Shown piece by piece: positions 51,143-58,973 of a stretch of DNA of 64,000 bases. The stretch comes from Natronosalvus vescus (GTDB taxonomy: Archaea; Halobacteriota; Halobacteria; Halobacteriales; Natrialbaceae): the NCBI RefSeq assembly GCF_023973145.1, contig NZ_CP099546.1, positions 372,001-436,000 on the forward strand, in the 5' to 3' direction. The notes beneath the pieces are model-generated. The model saw nothing but the letters and a program-made list of their open reading frames with translations. It searched no databases and was not told the origin of the DNA. The position numbers and the translations under genes are program-made. Each line of letters starts with the position of its first letter. The first letter of the stretch is position 1.

Positions 51143-51643
51143 TTATTTCAGCATCGAGCGGAGGCGAGCGAGGAGCCCTGGGCTGGCCGATTCGGTTCGG
51201 TCGGTAGCGGTTGTGTCGGTTTCATCGGGGGCTGCGGCGTCAGCGAAGGCAGCTGTCGTATTGGTGCATTCGGCGTCAGCGGCGGGAACGGCGGTCTCGG
51301 CGTCGTCCCCTGTCCCGGCATCGGTAGCAGTCTCGGTAACCGCCTCGAGGATGTACTCGTACTGGTCGATCAGCGCCTGATTGCGTCGGCGCTGGTCGCG
51401 TAGCGTGCGCTCGAGGGCGGCGATGCGGGTCTCGAGGTGCAGTCGTTCGATTCGGATGGGCAGGGCGACGGTATCGGCGTGTGGGCGCTGGTGCTGTGAG
51501 TCGGCGGCTGCAACGGTCTCGGGTTGGTGTTCGGCGGCGCGAGCACGATCGATCGGGAACGTGTCGGCGGTGGCGGCGTCGACGTCCGATTTCGAGGTGT
51601 CGTCGGCTGGGTGGGTAACGGACATCGGATTTCGGGGTACCAT
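51143..51643 (-). CDS. Coiled-coil/low-complexity protein of unknown function
   Basis: 166 residues. Ala/Thr/Asp-rich ends and a central helical segment (IRIERLHLETRIAALERTLRDQ, then RRRNQALIDQYEYILEAV) that could form a coiled coil. A second Met (start 51625) would begin MSVTHPADD. The C terminus LLARLRSMLK is amphipathic and could touch the membrane. No family recognised. Convergent neighbour is the acyl-CoA dehydrogenase; the threonine synthase lies behind on the same strand. Confidence 0.55.
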   Translation of the reverse strand: MVPRNPMSVTHPADDTSKSDVDAATADTFPIDRARAAEHQPETVAAADSQHQRPHADTVALPIRIERLHLETRIAALERTLRDQRRRNQALIDQYEYILEAVTETATDAGTGDDAETAVPAADAECTNTTAAFADAAAPDETDTTATDRTESASPGLLARLRSMLK

Positions 51644-51727
51644 GGCCCAGCCTAAAAGGTTCAGTCAGTCGCTCGTCAGACGCGTCCGACGGGCGTCGCT
51701 CGCCCGACGGACGGACTGTCAAATTGG

Positions 51728-53017
51728 CTATTTGTCTCCCGTCAGTACTGTGAGTACTCCCTCGGTGTCGGCCGGGACTGGCTCGGGCTCGCGACCGGCG
51801 GCCGCGGCGGCGTCTGGATCCTTGAGCAGGTGGCCGGTGGTGAGGCAGGCGACGCGTTCGGCGTCGTCGACGACGCCGCGTTCGCGGAGTGCTCGCAGGC
51901 CGGCCACCGAGGCTGCGGAGGCGGGTTCGACGCCAATACCCTCCTCGGCCAGGTCGCGCTGAGCGGCCGTGATCTGCTCGTCGCTGACGCTGATCGCGGT
52001 GCCGCCGGTTTCCCGTATTCCGGGGAGCGCCTTGGGTGCGTTCACGGGGTTGCCGATGCGGATGGCCGTCGCCCGCGTTTCGACCTCGTCCCAGCGCCGT
52101 ACCGCGTCGGCTCCCTTCTCGATCGCTTCGACCATCGGTGCGGCACCTTCGGCCTGAACGCCCGTCAGTTTCGGGACGTCTTCCGGTTCGAGTTCGCCCG
52201 CCTGGACGAGTTCGCGGAACGCCTTGTACAGTGCCGACGTGTTGCCGGCGTTGCCGACGGGGAGGACGATCCGATCCGGCCACGCGCCGTAGTCGTCGCG
52301 AAAGCCCTCGAGGATCTCGAGGCCGATGGTCTTCTGGCCCTCCAGTCGGAACGGGTTCAGCGAGTTGAGCAGGTAGGCCTCCCCGCGAGTGGCGAGTTCC
52401 TGAACGATGTCGAGACAGTGATCGAAGTTCCCGTCGACCTCGAGAATGCGGGCCCCGTGGAGGCTCGCCTGGGCGATTTTCCCCGCAGCGACCTTCCCCG
52501 CCGGCAGGAGGACGAGCGTCTCCATCCCGCCCCGGGAGCCGTAGGCGGCGAGGGCGGCGCTGGTGTTGCCCGTGGAGGCACAGGCCAGCCGATCGACGCC
52601 GAGTTCCGCCGCGACCGCCACGCCGACGGTCATGCCGCGATCCTTGAAGCTCCCGGTGGGGTTCATTCCCTCGTGTTTGATTCGCAACGACTCGACCCCG
52701 AGGTCGGCCTCGAGTCGTGGCACGCGATACAGCGGGGTGTCGCCTTCTTGGATGGTGACGTCGACGTCGAGGGGGAGCGCCTCGGCATATCGCCAGACGC
52801 CACGCCCCGAGAAGTCATCGAACGTCGGGAGGTCGGCGTAGCGAACCTCGAGCAGGCCGTCACAGGAGTCGCAGGTGTATCGGATCGTTTCGAAGGGTGC
52901 GAACGTCTCACCACAGGCGATACACGCGAGCCAGGTGCCGTCGGCTGCCACGTCAGGCGGGGAAGCAGGCTCGGCCGTAAGAGAGAGGGAACGGGTGTGG
53001 CTGTCCTCGGTACTCAT
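51728..53017 (-). CDS. thrC: Threonine synthase
   Basis: 429 residues. PLP enzyme that turns O-phosphohomoserine into threonine. N-terminal zinc ribbon Cys32-x2-Cys35 ... Cys49-x2-Cys52, frequent in archaeal ThrC. PLP lysine is Lys125 in GSFKDRGM. ASTGNTSAALAAYGSRGG binds phosphate, and LPVGNAGNTSALYKAF and TGVQAEGAAPMVEAI follow. C-terminal ATDAEEG region EEGIGVEPASAASVAGLRAL is typical. Monocistronic. Confidence 0.95.
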   Translation of the reverse strand: MSTEDSHTRSLSLTAEPASPPDVAADGTWLACIACGETFAPFETIRYTCDSCDGLLEVRYADLPTFDDFSGRGVWRYAEALPLDVDVTIQEGDTPLYRVPRLEADLGVESLRIKHEGMNPTGSFKDRGMTVGVAVAAELGVDRLACASTGNTSAALAAYGSRGGMETLVLLPAGKVAAGKIAQASLHGARILEVDGNFDHCLDIVQELATRGEAYLLNSLNPFRLEGQKTIGLEILEGFRDDYGAWPDRIVLPVGNAGNTSALYKAFRELVQAGELEPEDVPKLTGVQAEGAAPMVEAIEKGADAVRRWDEVETRATAIRIGNPVNAPKALPGIRETGGTAISVSDEQITAAQRDLAEEGIGVEPASAASVAGLRALRERGVVDDAERVACLTTGHLLKDPDAAAAAGREPEPVPADTEGVLTVLTGDK

Positions 53018-53154
53018 TACCCGCCGGAAGGGGAGCGAGGGGGAAAAGTGGGTGGATTGATGCGGATGCTGCCAACGCCGTGTAAAGAGTGTCGTACCAT
53101 TGCACCGCCGATTGCCCGCCGACGGGTCGGCGATCGGCGTCAGTGACTACCCTA

Positions 53155-53541
53155 TCACCCGGTTCGTTCGCCGTCGAACTCGTCGATCACACCGTGGACG
53201 GTTGCCACCCAGGCGTCGAGCGCTTCGTGGAGGATCTCCTTGGCTTCGGGCAGCGCGATCGCCGTGTACTGGTAGATGTAGCCGCCGCCGTCGAGCAGCC
53301 GTCGATCCCGGTGAGCGAGGCCCCGATCGATCAGCGTCGACAGCGACCGGTTGACCGTGCTTCGGTCACGGTCGAGTGCGGTCGCGAGTTCCTCGATCGT
53401 ACTGCCCGGGTACTCGAGTAACACCAGATAGGTGCGCGTTTCGTGGTCTTCGATCCCGAATACGCAGCTCATGACCTCCCGAAACGGGGGGTCGGATTGC
53501 TCCATCAACGCCCCGAGCCGATGGCGTGGGTCTGTGGTCAT
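53155..53541 (-). CDS. Helix-turn-helix regulator (TrmB/MarR-like)
   Basis: 128 residues. A winged helix in the middle: HETRTYLVLLEYPGSTIEELATAL, then DRDRSTVNRSLSTLIDRGLA and HRDRRLLDGGGYIYQYTAI. The last 40 residues form an amphipathic helix (LPEAKEILHEALDAWVATVHGV), typical of dimerisation. Start at 53541 (MTTDPRHRLGAL). Single cysteine, so redox sensing is not obvious. No clear target gene. Confidence 0.75.
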   Translation of the reverse strand: MTTDPRHRLGALMEQSDPPFREVMSCVFGIEDHETRTYLVLLEYPGSTIEELATALDRDRSTVNRSLSTLIDRGLAHRDRRLLDGGGYIYQYTAIALPEAKEILHEALDAWVATVHGVIDEFDGERTG

Positions 53542-53621
53542 AGTCCTCCTTGGGGATGTTGGGTAAAAATTCCACCTCCGTTCGACCCGCTTCGACAGCG
53601 ACAGCAACGGTGCCCGGTCGT

Positions 53622-53891
53622 TCACGATCCCGATTTCGGTGATTCGTTCGTGTCTCCATCCGAGGCGTAGCCCATATTCCGGATGCACGTTCGCATTTCT
53701 TCGACGCTCTCGTGGCGGTGAAGCCGGGTCGGCGTGTCACAGTAGTAGATCCCGCCGTCGACGCGAAGCGTAACCTCGTGTTCGCTGCCGAGCGTCTCGA
53801 GGGTGACGACGACTCGATACCCGTCTTCGAGCAACTCGAGGATCGTTTCGGTGGATCGCTCGCCAGCGGTGATTCGGAGCGGTTCCGTCAT
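53622..53891 (-). CDS. Small conserved haloarchaeal protein
   Basis: 89 residues. Reads MTEPLRITAGERSTETILELLEDG to the wing-like RVVVTLETLGSEHEVTLRVDGGIYYCDTPTRLHRHES, ending in a helical MRTCIRNMGYASDG. A compact alpha/beta fold without known family. Start at 53891, since the upstream extension of the frame is Arg-rich. Two cysteines and a His pair could bind metal, but spacing is not diagnostic. Confidence 0.6.
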   Translation of the reverse strand: MTEPLRITAGERSTETILELLEDGYRVVVTLETLGSEHEVTLRVDGGIYYCDTPTRLHRHESVEEMRTCIRNMGYASDGDTNESPKSGS

Positions 53892-54138
53892 TACGGCCGC
53901 ATTCGTCGGGGGCGAAAAAAGCGCTTCTCCTCGTCGGGCGCGGCTTCGGTGTTTCGTTGGCTGCCCTGCTCGACCCCTCGCGGTCGGCCTCACTCACCGT
54001 CCCGTATTCCACAGCCTTCCTCGCTCACCGTTGCGTATCTCGCGTCGTCATCGCTCCCCTCGGAGCGTCTCGCGGTTGTGCAGCGCCGATACCGATCCGC
54101 CACACGCATACGTTCGAACTCGACGTCCTCTCGATCGC

Positions 54139-54636
54139 ATGGCATCAGATACCACGACCCAAACTGCCGTCTCGAATCGAAACGCGCTCACACCCTGGCA
54201 AGCCGGGGTCGTCGGCGGATTGCTCGGCTCCATCGCGTTCGGCGCGATCATGGTGTTCGTTATCCCCGATCCCGTCCTCGAGGTCGCGATTCCGAGTATG
54301 TACGGTATCGAGGCAACCCCGGACAGCCCGGCTGAGGGCGCTGGCTGGGTGATCCACCTGTCACACGGTGCCGTGCTCGGCGTCGTGTTCGCAGCCATCC
54401 TGTCCATCGGAGCCGTCCGAACCTGGGTGGACACAGTGCTCAAAACGGCGATCGTTGGCCTCGTCTACGGCGTCGTCGTCTGGGCGGCTCTCGCGGTCGT
54501 CGTCATGCCGATCTGGCTCGATGCGGTCGGGTTCCCCGGTGCGCCGCCGCTGCCGAATGTGGCTCCGCTCAGCCTCCTCGGTCACGCCCTCTACGGTGTC
54601 GTGCTAGGCATCGCGTACGCGTTCCTCGAGCGTTAA
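54139..54636 (+). CDS. Four-helix membrane protein
   Basis: 165 residues. Hydrophobic helices: WQAGVVGGLLGSIAFGAIMVF, WVIHLSHGAVLGVVFAAILS, VLKTAIVGLVYGVVVWAALAV and LLGHALYGVVLGIAYAFLE. His in SHGAV and GHAL and the sequence FPGAPPLPNV are of interest as possible family signatures. Such proteins are often labelled histidine kinase in haloarchaeal genomes, but no kinase domain is present. Likely a DUF6789-type family member; role unknown. Confidence 0.65.
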   Translation: MASDTTTQTAVSNRNALTPWQAGVVGGLLGSIAFGAIMVFVIPDPVLEVAIPSMYGIEATPDSPAEGAGWVIHLSHGAVLGVVFAAILSIGAVRTWVDTVLKTAIVGLVYGVVVWAALAVVVMPIWLDAVGFPGAPPLPNVAPLSLLGHALYGVVLGIAYAFLER

Positions 54637-54820
54637 CAGGGACTGTTGTAACCCTGTCCTGTCGATCGCCCAATAGGGGTCGGCGGCCAGCGGTACGTAA
54701 CTCCAACGATCCCTAGAAGATTCGCTGTACGGGCCGGGAGAATACGACCCGAATCGCGTCGCCCAACCCCCGTATCCACTTCGACACACACAAATCCGGG
54801 CACCCCATCGCTGTAGGTAC

Positions 54821-55159
54821 ATGAATGCAATCGTCGCCGGCCCCGACGAAGAGGGGATTGCCGACGCACTCGAGGCCGCTGGCGTAACGGTCACCCGTCT
54901 GAACCTCGACGGGCACGTGACACGCCCGATGCTCGAAGAGGCTGGTATTCTCGAGGCGGGATTGTACGTGCTGACCGACGTCGCCGAATCGACGACGATT
55001 CCGATCGTGCGTGATCTCACGGACGAGATCCGGACGGTCGTCTACGATCGGAATACGATTCCCGAGTTCGTCCGTGGCCAACTCGACCTCGCAGTTGACC
55101 CGCGACTGATCGATCCGGAGATGCTCGCTAGCGAGCTCGTCACCGATCCTGACGAGTAA
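54821..55159 (+). CDS. DUF7126-like protein (CTP-synthetase-like label)
   Basis: 112 residues. Starts MNAIVAGPDEEGIADALEAAG, a Rossmann-type beta-alpha-beta with a GPDEEG turn like TrkA-N domains; VTVTRLNLDGHVTRPMLEEAG, GLYVLTDVAESTTIPIVRDL follow, then a tail. Sometimes annotated as CTP synthetase because of a weak match, but it lacks any synthetase domain. Likely a nucleotide-binding regulator. Confidence 0.65.
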   Translation: MNAIVAGPDEEGIADALEAAGVTVTRLNLDGHVTRPMLEEAGILEAGLYVLTDVAESTTIPIVRDLTDEIRTVVYDRNTIPEFVRGQLDLAVDPRLIDPEMLASELVTDPDE

Positions 55160-55666
55160 CCCGAGGAACCGTTCGTGGATTCGGGTCGACAATTGACACG
55201 TCCGAAAGGCCGATGCAATTAAACAGCTATGATCAATTGTGTTGTTTGTGGAATACCGGTGGTATGAACTATCTCGATGGTGAAATCGGCCGATTAAATC
55301 CTGGTTAAGTGTGGGGGAATCCCACCGAAGTGGCTGGACTGACACCCCAGTTGAAGTAACCTCCTCTCGTTGCGTCTGATGGAGGTCGACGGGCGCACCC
55401 ACCACCCACAGGCACTCATGCCTTGACCCCGTGACTTCCAGCAACCCACCACAGCACCCTTCCCCACCATTGCCGCGCTGTGTGTGCGGACGCGGGCCTG
55501 CACCTCCCTCGTCCCGCACACGGCTGTCGACGGTGGAGGCTCTGCACCGGCCTCTTCCGTCCCTGCAATTTTCCGTTCTCGAGCGACTATTCGTCCTCGA
55601 TCCAGTAGATCCACCCTGGCCTCAGCCACCCGCTTTCGTCGATCACCCGCCCTCACGCCCGGCCGA
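55160..55666. other. 507-base gene-free region with nested complementary segments
   Basis: No reading frame is trusted. The first 150 bases are AT-richer. From 55305 to 55355 short complements are clustered: GTGGG/CCCAC, CCAC/GTGG with a CGAA tetraloop, and CTGG/CCAG. On the minus strand a frame with TGSRHECLWVV, GAPVDLHQTQREEVTSTG and PLRWDSPTLNQ looks faintly protein-like. It might be the decayed 3' end of a TnpB-type element or a structural RNA. Not assigned. Confidence 0.4.
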
Positions 55667-56389
55667 TCACTCCCCGAGATCGACCTTGAGGGACTGCAAT
55701 ACCGGAATCTCCTCGAGACGCGCCTCTGAGAGACGATCCCAGTCGATTCCAGACGGCTTCGTCGACGCGTCGGGGCGGATCACCCGCTCAGGCGTGACGA
55801 CCAGATCCATTGGTACGTCGTGGTCGTCGGCCTCGATGTCCTCGCTCGAGCGGTGCTGGCGCTCGTGAATCGTCGTCGCAACGGGCGTCTCCGCATCGAC
55901 CAGTCCCAGTTCTCGGAGGATCGCGTACTCGAGGTCGCTGTACCCCTCGCCCTTGCCAATGCGCACGCCGGCTTCGCTCACCGCGACGCTTCCGGAGACG
56001 ATCAGGTCGATCGGTTCGACGTCCGCCGGCACGACCTGCACGCCGTGTTTTGACGAGCCCGACACCGTGGTCGCCTCGTCGTAGTCCTCGGGGTCGAGGA
56101 CGTTCGGGTCGAGCTCGAGAAAGCACGCTTCATCGCGTAGACGTGGCACGGCCATGTAGACGGTTTTCCCCGCCCGAAGCGCGCGGCGGCGGACGGGAAG
56201 CTGTGGAGCGTCGGGGTTCGCCTTGATCGTCTCCGCCTCGCGCCACTCGGGCTGGTCGGCCAGGCGGCCGGCGGCTTCGCTCGCACCCGCGAAGTTCGGG
56301 ATGCGGCCGTGGGGTGGAAACGGAAATCTGGCCGTTCCGCTCCCCTCGAGGTCGTCCCACACCGCCTCGCGAATCGACTGTTTGTCCAT
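55667..56389 (-). CDS. 5-formyltetrahydrofolate cyclo-ligase
   Basis: 240 residues. Converts 5-formyl-THF to 5,10-methenyl-THF with ATP. Motif RIGKGEGYSDLEYAILRELG is diagnostic (GKGxGYSD). N terminus MDKQSIREAVWDDLEGSG and FPFPPHGRIPNF match archaeal members. The C-terminal half ends VLQSLKVDLGE. Monocistronic. Diverges from the thioredoxin gene. Confidence 0.9.
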   Translation of the reverse strand: MDKQSIREAVWDDLEGSGTARFPFPPHGRIPNFAGASEAAGRLADQPEWREAETIKANPDAPQLPVRRRALRAGKTVYMAVPRLRDEACFLELDPNVLDPEDYDEATTVSGSSKHGVQVVPADVEPIDLIVSGSVAVSEAGVRIGKGEGYSDLEYAILRELGLVDAETPVATTIHERQHRSSEDIEADDHDVPMDLVVTPERVIRPDASTKPSGIDWDRLSEARLEEIPVLQSLKVDLGE

Positions 56390-56558
56390 GACGGCCGTGG
56401 GGCCTCCGCGTAGTTGGTTCCTTCCCTCAGTTACGGGGGACGAATTCGCTGTGCGATCGTTTCAAACGGATCATTAGTGCCGGCGTGACCGGAATTCCGG
56501 CAAGCATACACAGGTGGGAAACCCTTATGCGCAACGGGCGGAAAGGGTCGATAACGGT

Positions 56559-56828
56559 ATGACTGTTACGCTCAAGGACTTCTACGCGGATTGGTGTGGC
56601 CCCTGTAAGACCCAGGATCCCATCCTCGAGGAACTCGAGGACGACTGGGACGGCCGGTTCGAGGTCGAGAAAGTGAACGTCGACGAGGAACAGGACGTCG
56701 CCAACGAGTACCAGGTTCGGTCGCTGCCGACGCTCATCATCGAGAACGACGACGGCATCGTCGAGCGCTTCGTCGGTGTCACCCAGCGCGAGGACATCGA
56801 AGACGCCCTTGAGAGCGCTGGCGCGTAG
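56559..56828 (+). CDS. Thioredoxin-like protein
   Basis: 89 residues, short thioredoxin fold. Redox motif WCGPC (Cys13, Cys16), cis-Pro in RSLPTLIIEN, and ending in VGVTQREDIEDALESAG. Cytoplasmic. The ATG at 56559 gives MTVTLKDFYADWCGPC; an earlier frame start adds 15 residues that are not conserved. Reduces disulfides; no reductase in the window. Confidence 0.92.
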   Translation: MTVTLKDFYADWCGPCKTQDPILEELEDDWDGRFEVEKVNVDEEQDVANEYQVRSLPTLIIENDDGIVERFVGVTQREDIEDALESAGA

Positions 56829-56978
56829 CCCTTCTCGGATTCGAGTTGTCGTCACGTCACGAGCCGTCGGTTGCCGCTCACTCCTCGAGTGGCTAAACTG
56901 GATGAACCAAATAAACGATTCGTGAATTATCTGGAGTATCTGACTGTTATAGGGGTGGTGCGTTCAATTGATCTCGTA

Positions 56979-58019
56979 ATGCCCCCATCGGATCGATCGG
57001 AGACGACAGCTCGAGACCAGCCCGATACCCACACACAGCGACTGAAACGCCGGACGTTTATCGGCGCAAGCGGCGGTGTCGGTGCAACGCTGCTCGCTGG
57101 CTGTACCGCAGAAAGCGACCCGATCGGTGACGATTCCGACGCCGAATCGCCCGATAGCGACTCGTCGACGGACGACGACTTGAGCGGCGAGAACGGGTCG
57201 TCCGGGAATTTCCGCCTGCTAATCAGCGACCTTCCCGCCGACATCGGTGACTTCGACTCACTCGATGTGTCGTTCGACCGGGCCCGGATCTTCAGAGCGG
57301 GTGGGGACGACGAGGACGAATCAGCTGACGATGACAATGACGATGCTGCCAGCGCCTCCGACACTGACGAGGCGGATGACACCACTGGCGATGACGACGG
57401 TGGTGACGACGAAACCGACGGGGAAGCCGACGGTGATGCTCGAGATGACGAAACGAACGGCACTGGTGACGGCGACGATGACGAAACCGAGGACACTGGA
57501 AACGACTCGAACGGACGCGGGTTCTTCGAACTCAACCTCGAGGGTGCGACCGTCGACCTCACCCAGGTCGTCGGCGGCAAGGCGATGAAAGTCTTCGACG
57601 GCGACCTCGAGCCGGGCCGGTACAACAAAATCGAACTGTACGCTGCCGATATCGAGGGTATCGTCGACGGCGAGGTTGCGGACGTAAAGATCCCGAGCGA
57701 GAAGCTCCAGATCGTCAAACCGTTCGAAGTGACGGAAGAGGATCCTGTCACGTTCGTCTTCGACATCAACGTCGTCAGGAAAGGCCACGGCGGCTACAAC
57801 CTCCTGCCGGTTATCACGAAAAGTGGCGTCGTCGGCGAAGACGTCGACGTCGAGGAGATCGATCCGGAAGACGATGGCGACGGCGAAAACGAAGACGAGA
57901 CCGGCGACGACGATACCGTAGAGGAAGACGACGCGGCTGACGACGCTGTCGAAGACGATGGGGAACAGTCTGACGCGCCCGGGGAAGGTGAGGCGGACGA
58001 CTCGGACGAAGACGACTGA
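56979..58019 (+). CDS. DUF4382 Tat lipoprotein
   Basis: 346 residues. Tat/lipobox signal KRRTFIGASGGVGATLLAGC. The DUF4382 domain is interrupted: FRLLISDLPADIGDFDSLDV (start) and, after a long Asp/Glu/Gly-rich insert (about residues 112-180), GRGFFELNLEGATVDLTQVVG, EPGRYNKIELYAADIEGIVDG and RKGHGGYNLLPVITKSGVVG. A second acidic tail ends the protein. The same interrupted form is common in haloarchaea. Surface protein of unknown role. TATA-like GTTATAGG is about 33 bases before the ATG. Confidence 0.82.
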   Translation: MPPSDRSETTARDQPDTHTQRLKRRTFIGASGGVGATLLAGCTAESDPIGDDSDAESPDSDSSTDDDLSGENGSSGNFRLLISDLPADIGDFDSLDVSFDRARIFRAGGDDEDESADDDNDDAASASDTDEADDTTGDDDGGDDETDGEADGDARDDETNGTGDGDDDETEDTGNDSNGRGFFELNLEGATVDLTQVVGGKAMKVFDGDLEPGRYNKIELYAADIEGIVDGEVADVKIPSEKLQIVKPFEVTEEDPVTFVFDINVVRKGHGGYNLLPVITKSGVVGEDVDVEEIDPEDDGDGENEDETGDDDTVEEDDAADDAVEDDGEQSDAPGEGEADDSDEDD

Positions 58020-58189
58020 CACACAGGCGTCCTCGAGCCCGACTTATCACTGCGAGCCTGACTGACCGCTCTCAGCCCGATTGCTGATCACGGTAGCAAC
58101 CGCTCGAGGCACAGCCAACAGTCAAATACCGGTCTGGCCCTCGAGAACACGGATCTGGTTCGGTTCGGAAATCGATCGTCGACCGGTAC

Positions 58190-58858
58190 CTAGTGGAACC
58201 GGACGCCGACGTCGCGCATCTCGTCGTTGTACCGGGCGATGTTGATCACGAGTGGCGTCACGCTCTCGACCTCGGCGGCATTGGCGATCGGTCCGACATC
58301 GAGCGCCCGGATCCCGTCGATTTCCTCGGCGAGGCGGCCAACGGTCGCCTTCGCGTCCGCGTCGTCACTCACGAGGAGCGTATCCACGCCGAGATCGACG
58401 TCCAGATTCGAGAGTTTGGCCGCAGCGAGGTTGTGGAACGCTCCCACCACGGGTACCTCCTCGGGCGCGCGCTGGGCGACCAGCGCGGTCACGCTCCCCG
58501 TCCCCGGTGGGTGGTAGTGCAGCCCATCCTCGTCGCCTTTCATCCCGACTGCGGGACTCACGAGAATCGTGTCCGCGTCGAGTTTCTCGGCGACCGACTC
58601 GACGGTGTCGCCGACGTGATACGGCGGGACGGCGAGGACGACGATGTCCGCCCGGTCGGCCGCCATTTCGTTGACGAATCCTTTGACGCTCGCCTCGATG
58701 CCGCGTTCCTCGAGTTCCTCGACGTACGCCGTCGCGCTGTCTCGCGCCTTTTCGGGGTCTCGAGAGCCGATCAACACGTCGTGGTCGGTGTCGTGCGCCC
58801 AGCGCAGCGCCAGTCCTTCGCCGATGTCGCCGGTTCCACCGAGGAGTGCGATTCGCAT
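58190..58858 (-). CDS. npdG: F420H2:NADP oxidoreductase (NADPH-dependent F420 reductase)
   Basis: 222 residues. Transfers hydride between coenzyme F420 and NADP. N-terminal Rossmann motif LLGGTGDIGEGLALRWA, NADP specificity segment IGSRDPEKA, then VVLAVPPYHVGDTVE and the F420-binding stretch PAVGMKG, with ALVAQRAPEEVPVVGAFHNLAAAKL and PLVINIARYN. Full length for the family. Shows that the organism makes F420. Confidence 0.92.
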   Translation of the reverse strand: MRIALLGGTGDIGEGLALRWAHDTDHDVLIGSRDPEKARDSATAYVEELEERGIEASVKGFVNEMAADRADIVVLAVPPYHVGDTVESVAEKLDADTILVSPAVGMKGDEDGLHYHPPGTGSVTALVAQRAPEEVPVVGAFHNLAAAKLSNLDVDLGVDTLLVSDDADAKATVGRLAEEIDGIRALDVGPIANAAEVESVTPLVINIARYNDEMRDVGVRFH

Positions 58859-58973
58859 ACTACATCGTCGGTGCGCCAGCGGGGTTAATGATTAGGTCTT
58901 CGGTCGCATCTGCCGGGGTCGTCACTCGTCGGCTGGAGCGTCACACTCACGACACGACCACGAACGGAAGAAC

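Noticed and set aside
54139-54636. Histidine kinase
   Set aside because: Only membrane helices are present; there is no H-box or ATPase domain.
55300-55560. RNase P RNA or SRP RNA
   Set aside because: The core motifs I would expect (P4 region of RNase P RNA, helix 8 GGAAG/AGCAGC of SRP RNA) are not in matching order on either strand.
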